Notes under the pieces: generated by a model
What the model was told of the DNA's origin: nothing
What the model saw: only the letters and a program-made list of their open reading frames with translations
Database searches by the model: none
Translations under genes and position numbers: made by a program
Part shown: positions 11,222-21,800 of the stretch, in pieces
Position numbering within the stretch: the stretch's first letter is position 1
How the letters are laid out: every line of letters starts with the position of its first letter
Source: Avena insularis
Lineage: Eukaryota > Streptophyta > Magnoliopsida > Poales > Poaceae
Length of the DNA stretch: 64,000 nucleotides
Direction of reading: 5' to 3'
Assembly (NCBI GenBank): GCA_023614405.1
Contig: JAJUPC010000238.1
Location: 186,001 to 250,000, forward strand

Positions 11222-12760
11222 TGATACGTCCATAACGTATCTATAATTTTTGATGGTTTCATGCTAATAATATGATTTTGACACTCCTTTTTGTATAAAG
11301 TTTATGATTTATTTGGACTAACCTACTAATAGTTGCAAAAGTGCACAATGTTCTTGTTTTACACTTTGATGTGTAGGAATTACCAAGAATACAAGTGGAA
11401 ACCTTGTTGGAGTCAAATTGAGATTTTTCCAGAAATCTGTCTCAGAACTCTTTTTGAAGATGGTCACGTTTCGGGTCGAAGACAGTGTCAAACGGAAACT
11501 CTTCAACTACAAAGTTGTTGGAAATTTCGCGACAAACGTTCTGGACATAAAATTTAGCTGATTCCGAGTTTGGACGGGCCTTTTAGGCCCGATGTACTGT
11601 AGCCCAAGATAGGGTGACGGGAATCCGAGAAGCTATATAAAGGGAGGAAACCTAATTCGCCCAGGACACCTCCACCCACGAATTTGCAGCCACCAAAGTC
11701 ACGTTTTTTGCCTCCCCCATGGATCCCATCTCCATGGGGAAGGGCTCCCAGGAAGCCATGAAGGAAGGGTGCTAAGCGGCGGTGCTCCCCTGTGATACCG
11801 GCGGCGGGGAAGGAGTCCTCAGCGTCACTGCCGCCGCCTCTTCAGCATCTTCACCGCCATCTCCATTGATCTCCACCACCATCTCCATCGCCGTTGCTGA
11901 TTCCCATGTTGAGGAGGGAGTAGTTCTCTCTCGAGGCTAAGGGTTCTACCGGTAGCTATGTGTTCATCTCTCTCTCTATGCATGATCTTATTGAGATCAT
12001 GAGCTTGTAATCTATAGATCTACCTTGCTACTCAAGTGCTTTAATAAATCTCTGCTCTCCCCATGTGTGTGAAGTTGACAGTGTGCACACCATGGTGGCA
12101 CTTAGGCTAGATATTACAAATACTTGTTATGAGTTATATTTTGAGTTGGATGTCTTTATGAAATTGTGTTGTTTGTTTGAACCATCTAGTGCTCAAGGTG
12201 ACAGTGTGGGTTTATCTAGATGGGAAAGGCTTACTTTGAGGTGTGATGTTATAGCCCTACCAACGATTAGAGTGTCCAACCAGAGAGTAGTTCAGCGTAG
12301 TATCATAAAGAAGAATATATTTATATGAGAGTGTTCACTAGTGAAAGTATGATCCCTAGGCCTTGTTTCTAAGCATTGCAACACCGTTTGCAATTAGATC
12401 TGTTACATGCTTGCTTGCTTCCTTCTTTATTTCAGTTTGCCTTTAGTCTTTTCCACGTCATCAAGCTATTTTCTATCACGATTACCACTTATAATTATCC
12501 ATATCACTTGTATTTCACTATCTCTTCGCCGAACTAGTGCACCTATACACCTGACAAGTGTATTGGGTGTGTTGGGGACACAAGAGAATTCTTGTATCTT
12601 GATTGCAGGATTGCTTGAGAGGGGACACCTTTGACCACTTCCTCCCTGAGTTCGATAAACCTTGGGTGATCCACTTAACAGAAAACTTGCTGCTGTTCTA
12701 CAAACCTCTACACTTGGAGGACCAACAACTGTCTACAAGAATAGAAGTGCGTAGACATCA
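11222..12760 (+). mobile_element. 3' LTR of the nested element
   Basis: 1,539 bp, starting tgatacgtccataacg and ending gtagacatca, followed by the target duplication AGGAG. The TATA box (tatataaa) is at 11634-11641. Its counterpart at 5904-7434 differs by scattered substitutions and a few short indels. A proper count would date the insertion. Confidence 0.9.
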
Positions 12761-12870
12761 AGGAGGTCGGTGGACGGTGCACAGGGACAAGGGGAAGCAC
12801 TCCGTCTGTGTCTACGTAGTGGAGCGGGAGGATGCCGGAGGACGGCGCACAGGGATAGTGGAGAGGCAGC

Positions 12871-12979
12871 CATGACGCGCACGTCAGATCTCGAGAGCAA
12901 GGTGAAGGAGGCCTTCATTCTTGACAAGTTCGTGCTAGCCGCCGAGATCTCAACCCAGGACATCGTCATCTTCCTCACC
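12871..12979 (+). pseudogene. SGT1-like N-terminal exon fragment captured by the CACTA element
   Basis: From the ATG at 12871 the frame reads SDLESKVKEAF, then D.F.LAAE and TQDI. This matches the start of the tetratricopeptide domain of plant SGT1 (conserved pattern SDLESK.K.AF..D.F.LAAE..TQ.I). SGT1 is an HSP90/RAR1/SKP1 co-chaperone needed for NB-LRR immunity. The similarity fades after about 33 codons at ctg|gtacgt, a possible splice donor, and no further SGT1 domain is seen. The upstream leader joins 5395-5903 if the nested LTR element is removed. Family assignment is from recalled consensus, not a search. Substitutions at conserved acidic positions (ILDKFV) suggest it is non-functional as SGT1. 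Confidence 0.5.
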
Positions 12980-15560
12980 TGGTACGTGCCTCTGGTCTCT
13001 GTGTAGATCTTCGCCTAGTACGTGATAGCGGGTGCTGGTGCAGCTGGACAAGATGTCCAAGGTGCGTCGGTTCTGGAACTGGTACCACCACAACATCAGA
13101 CACATGACGATCCTGCTGCGTAGATAGATAGAACTTGTTGATTCTAGCATATTAACTGTGGATGCGTGTTGATGATGATCTTCTAACATATTAACTATGG
13201 ATGATGATATTCTAGCATATGATGTGATTACATTGGATGATAATATCCTCAAGGCCTTTGCTTGATTTGATATAAATATAATAACTCAACCATTGTATTG
13301 TTGTTAGAATATTCTAGAATTGGTAATACACTAGTACATAGCTACTATTGGTTATACTTGTGATACTGGATAGACGATCCTCTGATGTATGTTTTGTATA
13401 GTCGCCTTAATTGTGTAGATGTCTGAACAAATGTCAGGTTACTTTAATAGTACTCTCAATTGTTGAACAAACATGTACATGTGCTTGATAATTTAAGCAT
13501 AAAACCAGTTCTCTATCTTGTATATTTACAATTTGATCATCACAAATAAACAACATCGATGTAGGACTCAGTTTAATTCCACAAGGAATAGCTGAGACAT
13601 TGTTGTTGTAAACACTTCTGCTAGCAGATCCTTGGCTTAAATTTAGATGGTTGCTGTATTGTGGGCAAGTATCCACTGCACTTATGTTTGCTTCTACATA
13701 GTGTATATTATGCTTTTGCTTATACATAGTGTAATCTTGGGATGGGGAGATGGGAGTCATGGAACCCATGTTTTTTAAACGAAATGATGCATTCATTCCT
13801 TAAGACTGTCAAGTATACCATGTTTATGTTTCCACTCTATAGACTTGTCGTTGACACGATTTTTGTGTTTTCTTCTGTGTTACCACCAGAATTATGACAT
13901 GCTGCAGCGGAAGTGTTCCTGGATGGTCGGTGTCCCTATCGATACCATCGTGGCATCATGCCCTGCAGGGGTGTCATAGTTCTCCTCTCAGGTACTGCAG
14001 ACTTCTAATCTTTGCCCTTTATGTGTTTCTCGTAATTCTATTGAAACTTCGTATGTGATTTCTCATGAGTTAATTTAGCTAATTGGAACCCCTTGGAGTT
14101 TATCTTGTATATATACTGTTTCTGTGTTTAAGCATGAAATGTTTTCTATTCTGAAAGTGATGTTTCATCTCTTTGGTGCTGTTGTCAGTTTATATGATAT
14201 CTTGCTGCCCTGTTACCCTGACATGTTTCCATTACTTATAAAAAATATAATACAAAGTTGTAACTAAGATGGAAGTCGTTGATGCGTCATGTGCTAGCTT
14301 GTTTGTTTGCGTAGCGACTAGAGGAAACTCATGTAGCATCGTCACACCTCTTTATATGCGACATGTTTTTTTAATCACAGTGATATAAGATGGTAAGATC
14401 AACAACACTATTTGCTATCTTAGCTTGCACTTCCTTAATGTCCTAAGATTCTTAGTTATCCAAAACACCTAAGAAGTAATACTAGTAGATCTGAGGGCTG
14501 ATGCACACAACATATGCTTCTGAACTAAGTTTAATTGAGATTGTATGTTTTCCATGTTGTCTAGCCAGCCAGATCACCACCCATCTTACTTCGGGTACTC
14601 TTTTCAAGTGCTTAAAAGCACTCACGTGTATGTGTTGCATTACTGTCTTATTGGTCCCGAACAATCTTATTGGTAATTGCTTGGTTATTCATCGATAGTA
14701 ATGACTCCTGTAGCTAAGCATAAGTACATCTAGATTGCTGCGTAGGTGAATTTGAGTTCAGGCATCAGGATCCTATTCATTAGTTACTAACCACATACGT
14801 GTCTTGCCATTCCAGGCATCTTCGGGAAGCACAAGACGCAGTAGCAACTGCCAAGGCACATGCAGTGGCAGTCAGCGTCCAGCGAGGGCGAGGAGACTAA
14901 CCAAACCGAGAAGACGGATATCTTTTTCCTATTTAGGTATAGTCAAGTACAACTCAGTTTTATTAAGTATCAACTACTAAATATTCCCTATTTCTGCATT
15001 GTTTTGGAGCTTTCGAAAATATTGTACCCTCGTGCTTTTGCATAGCTTAACATGTTCTTTTGTTGTTACCAGATATTAAGTGGTGTTCCTCTCCTTTACA
15101 AGAGCTACAGTCTGAAGTTTGAAGAAGCTCGTAGTCTGAAGTCAGAGCTAGATTTTAGATCGTAGTATTACTATGTTAATAGAATTTTTTTTGTTGTTAC
15201 TTGAAAGTGTTCGATCTGTTATATTGTGCATTTGAAATATTTGTTGTTTACTGTAAAATAGTGCAAAACTATAATCTATGAGAAATTGGAATCTGATGAG
15301 TGGGTACTGTAGGAATTTGAATGTTGACTAGCGGACCTGTGTGGAACTTACGCCTGACTAGTAGGATCCAGTATTTAATCGCCACTAACAAGTAGGACCC
15401 ATCTGACATGTGGGACCAATTGTAAATTAAATCCGAAAAATGAAAATGTTGGGCCCACAAAATTTCCACGGCCAAATATATGGGCTTGTCCCACATAATA
15501 AAGCCCACATAATAAATGGATAGTAAAATCCAATCTTAGAAAACAAAAGGCTGGAATTGT
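12980..15560 (+). other. CACTA interior with possible exons and no recognised protein
   Basis: Two stretches have splice-like borders: 13891-13991 (cag before, gtactgc after) and about 14813-14930 (preceded by attccag). A GC-rich piece at 13030-13125 would read KMSKVRRFWNWYHHN in one frame. None matches a family I can name. The remainder is AT-rich with no convincing ORF. The exon-like pieces may belong to the same captured gene as 12871 or to the element itself. Confidence 0.3.
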
Positions 15561-15599
15561 TGGGCTAGCCCATGTAAAGCACCGAATTGGGCCAGGCTA

Positions 15600-15893
15600 A
15601 ATCTGATCAGTGACCATCTGATTTGGTCATGGATTTGCCACGTAGGATCGTCCATGTAGGATCTTATGTGGACAGAGTAGATAACCCATGACCAATTTAT
15701 TTGGTCATAAGTTCTATGACCATCTATTTTGGTCATAACTATCCATGACCAATTCAAAAAAGTTCGTTAGTTGTCTATAGTGACCCTCGTTATGTAACCT
15801 ACTATTTTTGGTCATAGAAAGGTCATAGATGAATTACTATTACGTTTCTATGACCAATATTCTGGGTCACCAGTTAGCACATTCCTTGTAGTG
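15600..15893. repeat. CACTA right subterminal repeats and terminal inverted repeat
   Basis: At least eight ggtcat or atgacca motifs in both orientations (near 15626, 15688, 15702, 15717, 15733, 15747, 15810, 15850) lead into the terminal repeat at 15865-15893. This mirrors the left end. Confidence 0.78.
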
Positions 15894-15896
15894 ATA

Positions 15897-15983
15897 GTGG
15901 AAAGATAAGATAATTTATACAATGATGATATGCCAGACGTCTATTATCTGAGTCTCACGTGCAGGGCACGTGCAATTTACTAG
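15897..15983 (+). mobile_element. Helitron-like 3' terminus, copy 2
   Basis: CACGTGC (15956-15962), loop AGG, GCACGTG (15966-15972), 7-base spacer caattta, CTAG (15980-15983), then T. This fits a Helitron 3' end with the expected T after CTAG. The 60 bp before it match the copy ending at 2757. The sequence after it (tacttgtagtttcaaat) is the middle of a 530-bp tandem unit, so the element appears to have inserted into that repeat. Confidence 0.6.
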
Positions 15984-17194
15984 TACTTGTAGTTTCAAAT
16001 TTGACCTAATTTCGGTAAATCGACATAAAGTCATTCTAATGGGTAGAGTTAGCTGAGAAGTTTGAAAACTCATAAAACATGGGAATCATTGGTACAACAT
16101 GTTGATCCAATATATATGTATGTAAACTTAGCTTGTGGCATTCAGATCCAATATTCTTCAGACTTTTCTTTATGAAAATGAACAACCTCGCTCGTATTCA
16201 CTTGGAAAATGTAGAATTGAATGTTCTTTCTTGATAGTTGGAAACTCACACTGATGACACTATTTCATACAAGAAGATGCACCGATGATCTACCTCTGAA
16301 AATACATTTTATTCAAGAGCAATCTATGTTGTTTACTTGTAGCTAGCTCAAGTTTGACCTAATTTCGTTAAATTGTCAAGATGCAAAGTCTTAGCAAGAA
16401 GTTGAATCTATCGTAGAAACTCTCGCTGGTTTCTGATATATTAATTTTGAACCCTCGATGGGTACCTCCAAAAGCTTTTTCATAAAACTATCAAAGCAAA
16501 ACCTACAATTTACTGGTAGTTTCAAATTTGACCTAATTCCAAGATATCGACATAAATTCATTCAAATGGGCGGGGTTAGCTAGGAAGCTTGAAAACTCAT
16601 AAAACATGGTTATCACATGTACAATATATTGTCGATCCACTATCTATGTCTGTTAACTTGGTTTGTGGCATCCACATCCAATATTCTTTGGACTTGTCTT
16701 TATGCAAAAGAAAAACTAACCTCGCTCGTCTTCACTCGGAAAATGTAGAATTGAATGTTCTTTCCTGATAGTTGGACACTCACACCCACAACACTGCTTA
16801 CTACCAGAACATGCACCCATCTACCTATGAAATAAAATTTAATTCAAGATCAATCTATCCCGCTTACTTGTAGCTCAAGTTTGACCTAATTTTGTTAAAT
16901 TGTCAAGATGCAAAATCTTGGCAAGAAGTTGAACCTATCGTTAAAACTCTCATTGTTTTCCGATATATTAATTGTGACCCCTCGATGGGTACCTCCAAAT
17001 TAATAGCTTTTTCATAAAACTTTCAAAGAAAAACCTACAATTTACTTGTAGTTTCAATTTTTACCTAATTTCGATAAATCGACTTAAATTCATTAAAATG
17101 GGCAGAGTTAGATAGGAAGTTTGAAATCTCATAAAACGTGGGAATCATTGGTACAACATGTTGGTCCACTATATATGTATGTAAACTTGGCGTG

Positions 17195-18709
17195 TGATAC
17201 GTCCATTTTGCATCACTATTCTATGTCTTAATTCACTATTATTCATTGATATATTTCGTATTGAGAGGTGATACTTATGTTATTTCATCTGTTTTGCATG
17301 GTTGATGATTTTGGAGCATGGACCAGTGCAGTCAGGATTCTGATGGAAAAGGTGTTGTTTGGAGGCAAAATTTGTGAAGATCAGAAAATCCAGGAAAGTA
17401 TACGGAAAATCCTATTTTTCCAGAAGACTAAGGATTCCATAAGATGGAGTGGAGATGGGCCACAGGGGGGCCACACCACACCATGGTGCAGGCAGCCCTA
17501 GGCCGCGCCAGGAGGTGGTGTGGCCACCCAGGCCCACTCCAACCTCTCCCCTCTGGCGTATATCATCCTCCCAAAACCCTAAGACTCGAGGAGCGACCAC
17601 AGAAAGATTCTGCCGCCTCTGCGGGGCGGAAAACACCGAGAGAGAAAGATCTCTCCGGCAGACAGATTTCTGCCGGGGGAATTCCTTCCCGGAGAGGGGA
17701 GATCGTTGCCATCAACACCACCATCAAGCTGGACTTCATCGCGATTATCATCATAATCATCACCACCATCATCACCATCAGCACCCTCATCACCATCTCC
17801 ATATTGCTGTAACAATTGAGTTGAATCTTGCATAGTTCATAGGGGAAACTTTCCCGGTGTTGATTACTCTTTGTAGTTGATGCTATTGAGTGAACCATTG
17901 AATTATTGTCTATGTTCAGATTGTTATACATCATTATTCCATCTCTAATGATGATCCATATGATGTCTTGTGAATAGTTCGTTTTGTTCTTGAGGACATG
18001 GGAGAAGTCTTGTTGTTAGTAGTGGAGTTGCGTTGAGAAAGATTCAATAGATTGTTATTTAAGTTGTGGTGTACTTCTTCTAGTGGTGTCATGTGAACGT
18101 CGACTACATGACACTTCACCTATATGGGCCTAGGGGAATGCATTGTGTATTTGGCTACTAATTGTAGGGGTTGCCGGAGTGACAGAAACCTAAACCGCCG
18201 TTAGGAAACCATTGCACAAGGGACGTAAGGGTCTTCGAGTTTAAAGATGTGGTTAGGTTTCTACCTTAATTACTTTCTTGTACTTATGGATGTTTGCAAG
18301 GGGTATAATCACAAGTATGTATTAGTCTTGGATGGGGCGGTACATTAGCACATGTTCACCCATACAACACTTAGCAAGCTAAAGAAGATTAATCAACTAT
18401 ATGAAGCGAAAGCACTTGACAGTCTTCGCATGTGTCCTCGAGAACGTTTGGTCATCTTAAGTAATACAACCGGCTTGTCCTTTGCTGCATAAAGGATTGG
18501 GCCACTTGCTGCATTTATTCCTACTGTCTTTTATTTACTCGTACTTTGCTTACTTGCTTTATCAAAAACCCCTAAAAATCCGTTTGCTAAGTATTTGCAG
18601 AGAATTCCTGATCCATACCACTATCCCGCACCTTTTATACGCTCGTTGGGTTCGACACTCTTACTTATCGAAAATACTGCGATACACCCCCTATACTTGT
18701 GGGTCATCA
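17195..18709 (+). mobile_element. 5' LTR of the Athila-like element
   Basis: It ends gtgggtcatca. It contains a GC-rich leader (17450-17720) and a CAT/CAC trinucleotide run (17735-17800), which creates His-rich or Met-rich spurious ORFs in several frames. The pairing 3' LTR shares all of these landmarks. Confidence 0.92.
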
Positions 18710-18720
18710 AGACTATTTTC

Positions 18721-18738
18721 TGGCGCCGTTGCCGGGGA
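18721..18738 (+). promoter_or_regulatory. tRNA-Asp primer-binding site
   Basis: tggcgccgttgccgggga is complementary to the 3' end of plant tRNA-Asp, 11 bases after the LTR end. It is identical to the intact site at 7531. Confidence 0.92.
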
Positions 18739-18823
18739 GTGAAGCGCTATTGGAGAGTGGAACTGGTAAAGGAAACTTCTACTCTGAGTATTGTTTACTT
18801 CTGTTAGTTGTTTTATTTTCGTT

Positions 18824-21800
18824 ATGGATAATTCGTTGAGTTTCTTATTTGGTAATGCTACTACCAATGCTATGGTAGTAGATAAGCCACCACCTGCTGA
18901 GAATGATGTTTTCAAAATACCTACAAGAATTATTGATCATGTTATGGATAACTACTATGCTGGGGATGGAACTGTCCATCCCGGTGATCATTTACTCTTT
19001 ATACACGAATTATGCAGGTTGTTCAAGTGTGTAGGCATTACTACAAATCAAGTTAAGAAGAAGTTATTCTCATTATCACTAAAAGGATGAGATGAGGAAT
19101 GGTATAAGCTGCTGAAGAATGGTCAAGCTCTAGAATGGGAGGAAATAGTGCCTCTCTTTTATTCAAAGTTTTATCCTCCTAGTGAGATTCATAAAGATCG
19201 GAATCAAATATACAACTTTTGGCCTCTTGATGGAGAGAGTACAACTCAAGCTTGGGGGAGATTGAAGTTACTAATGCTCAAATGTCCCATTCGTGAGCTC
19301 CCCAACAATATTATTATCAATAGCTTTTATGCAAGGCTCCCTCTACATGATAAAGATTTATTGGATGCTTCTTGCGCTGGATCATTCACTCGTATGGAAG
19401 AAGAAGCTAAATGGGATCTTCTGGACCGTATTCAAGACAATGTTGAAGCTTGGGAGAATGACACATGTAGAAAGTCAGGTATAAATTATGATTATGAATG
19501 CATTGAATCTTTTATGGGAACTGATGACTTTCAAAATATTAGTAATGCTTATGGTCTTGATTTGCAAGTTATTACGAATTGCTTTAGAGCTTTTGCTTCT
19601 TATATTGAAATTCCAAAAAGGGGATGGAATAAGTACCATGCACCTTATAAAGATATTGTTGACCATGTTCCTGTTAGAACCTTTGAGTGTTGCATTATTG
19701 ATCATATCTTACCTGAACCTTATATCGAGAAGATTCCCTTCCCAGATAAGGTAAAGGATCATCCTATGATAACTAATGTAATCACTAAAAGTGAAAAGAT
19801 AACTATAAAACCTGATGAACAAATAAACATTGAACCTGTTGTAGCAATTGTGAAAGACCTTGTCACTAAAAGTGTAGAAGATGGGCACATAGTCTTCTGT
19901 GAGGATGCTTCTAATATTGTTTCACATCCTAATAGAACTAAAAAGGCTGGTGTTCCTATGCTTTCTGTTAGAATTGGTGATCATTGCTATTATGGTTTAT
20001 GTGATATTGGTGCAAGTTCTAGTGCTATTCCTGATGAGCTTTACAGAGAAATTATGCATGAAATTAGTCCCTGTGAGTTGGAAGAAATTGATGTGGTTAT
20101 TCACCTTGCTAATAGAGAGATCATCTCTCCAATTGGTATCGTACGAGACATGGAAGTCCTTTGTGGTAAGATCAAGTATCCTGCTGTTTTTCTAGTACTT
20201 GGTTCAGCTGCTAGTAAAACTTATCCTATCATTTTTGGTAGACCTTTCTTGAGTACTTGTGGAGCTATTATTGATTGTAAGAGGGAGAAAATCTTGACTA
20301 AGTTTGATGGGGAATCTTATGAGTTTAATTTTTTGAAATTTACTAAAGAACCTTGCGAAGAGGAAACCCATAATGAGGATTTTAGAGTTGAACAACTTGC
20401 TTCTATCTCTCTTGCTCCTAACATTGCTTTGCAGCAATTTATGGAAGATCAGGAAAGTGAGATCTTCATGGAAGAAATGAATGAGATTGACGAGATCCTC
20501 CATCGTCAACCTAGGTTGCTTAAGCATGACTTGCTTGTAGAAGACTTGGGTACCACTTTGCCACCTAAAAAGGATCCAGTCTTCGATCTAAAACCTCTCC
20601 CTGATGATCTTAAATATGCTTATATTGATGATAAAAAGATATATCCTATTATTATTAGCTCTAAACTTTCAGGAAAGGTAGAAGAAAGGCTGTTGGAGGT
20701 TTTGAAGAAACACCGAGGAGCTATGGGCTACACCCTGGATGATTTAAAAGGGATTTCACCTACTATATGTCAACACTCTATCAACATAGAACCGGATCTG
20801 AAGCGGTGGTGGAACACCAAAGACGTTTAAATCCTAAGATGAAGGAAGTGGTAAGGAATGAGGTATTGAAACTCCTTGATGCTGGTATTATTTACCGTAT
20901 TGCTGATAGTGAATGGGTTAGTCCTGTTCATTGTGTTCCTAAAAAGGTAGGTATTACCGTTGTCCCTAATGATAATGATGAGCTTATTCCTCAAAGAATA
21001 GTGGTAGGCTATAGGATGTGCATCGATTTTAGGAAAGTCAATAAAGTTACTAAGAAAGATCACTACCCGCTTCCTTTTATTGATCAAATGATGGAAAGGT
21101 TGTCTAAAAAGACCCATTTTTGTTTTCTTGATGGTTATTCTGGTTTCTCTCAAATTGCTGTTAAACAACAAGATCAAGAAAAAACTACTTTTACTTGACC
21201 TTATGGCACTTATGCTTATAGACGTATGCCTTTTGGTTTATATAATGCTCCTGCTACTTTCCAAAGGTGCATGTCTGCTATCTTTCCAAAGATATTGTTG
21301 ACCCTGTCCATGGATGACTTTTCTATCTATGGAACTTCTTTTGATAATTGTCTACACAACCTTGATAAAGATTTGCAGAGATGTGAAGAAACTAATCTTG
21401 TTCTTAATTGGGAGAAATTCCACTTCATGGTTAATGAAGGGATTGTTCTTGGGAATAAAGTTTCTGAAAGAGGCATAGAAGTTGATAGAGCTAAGGTTGA
21501 GGCAATTGAGAAGATGTCATGTCCAAGAGACATCAAAGGTATTCGTAGTATCTTTGGTCATGCTGGTTTCTATAGGAGGTTTATTAAAGACTTCTCTAGG
21601 ATATCAAAACATCTCACTAATCTTCTTCAAAAGGATGTACCATTCGTTTTTGGTGATGATTGTAGGGAAGCTTTTGTAACTCTTAAGAAGGCTTTAACTA
21701 CAACCCCTATTGTTCAACCACCTGATCGGAGTTTACCCTTTGAAATAATGTGTGATGCTAGTGATTTTGTTGTAGGGGCTATCCTTGGGCAACAAATTGA

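Larger units (their letters stand above)
5904..12760 (+). mobile_element. Complete non-autonomous LTR retrotransposon (Athila-like, Sabrina/WHAM-type suggested)
   Basis: Two LTRs (5904-7434 and 11222-12760) start tgatacgtccataacg; the right one ends in gacatca. The 5-bp target duplication AGGAG is present at 5899-5903 and 12761-12765. The internal domain has a primer-binding site matching the 3' end of tRNA-Asp (7531-7548), a polypurine tract (11208-11221) and one ORF (7655-8377). There is no gag, protease, reverse transcriptase, RNase H or integrase, so the element must be mobilised in trans. Its 3' internal part resembles that of the element at 17195-27692, making that family a candidate helper. 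It is inserted in the CACTA element, so it is younger than it. Confidence 0.9.
3015..15893. mobile_element. CACTA DNA transposon, non-autonomous, complete, with a nested LTR retrotransposon
   Basis: The left end reads cactacaagaaatgtg and the right end is its near-perfect inverted copy (attccttgtagtg at 15881-15893). Inverted similarity extends about 29 bp. The 3 bp outside each end are ATA (3012-3014 and 15894-15896), the 3-bp target duplication expected of CACTA elements. Subterminal regions carry repeated tatgacca/tggtcata motifs in both orientations. The total is 12,879 bp, of which 6,857 are the nested LTR element plus its 5-bp target duplication, leaving about 6.0 kb. I see no TNP2 or TNPA coding region, so it would depend on a transposase supplied elsewhere. 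It holds a 667-bp tandem repeat (3507-5280) and a gene-like segment split by the nested insertion. Confidence 0.88.

Noticed and set aside
17444..17835. Overlapping ORFs of 120-130 codons with His-rich or Ile/Thr-rich ends (also 26466-26795 and the reverse frames)
   Set aside because: They arise from the GC-rich leader and CAT/CAC repeat of the LTR and occur in several frames at once in both LTRs. There is no start context or conservation beyond the LTR itself.
18721..18738. Possible tRNA gene fragment
   Set aside because: Only 18 bases complementary to the tRNA-Asp 3' end at the correct position after an LTR. This is a primer-binding site, and no cloverleaf is present.
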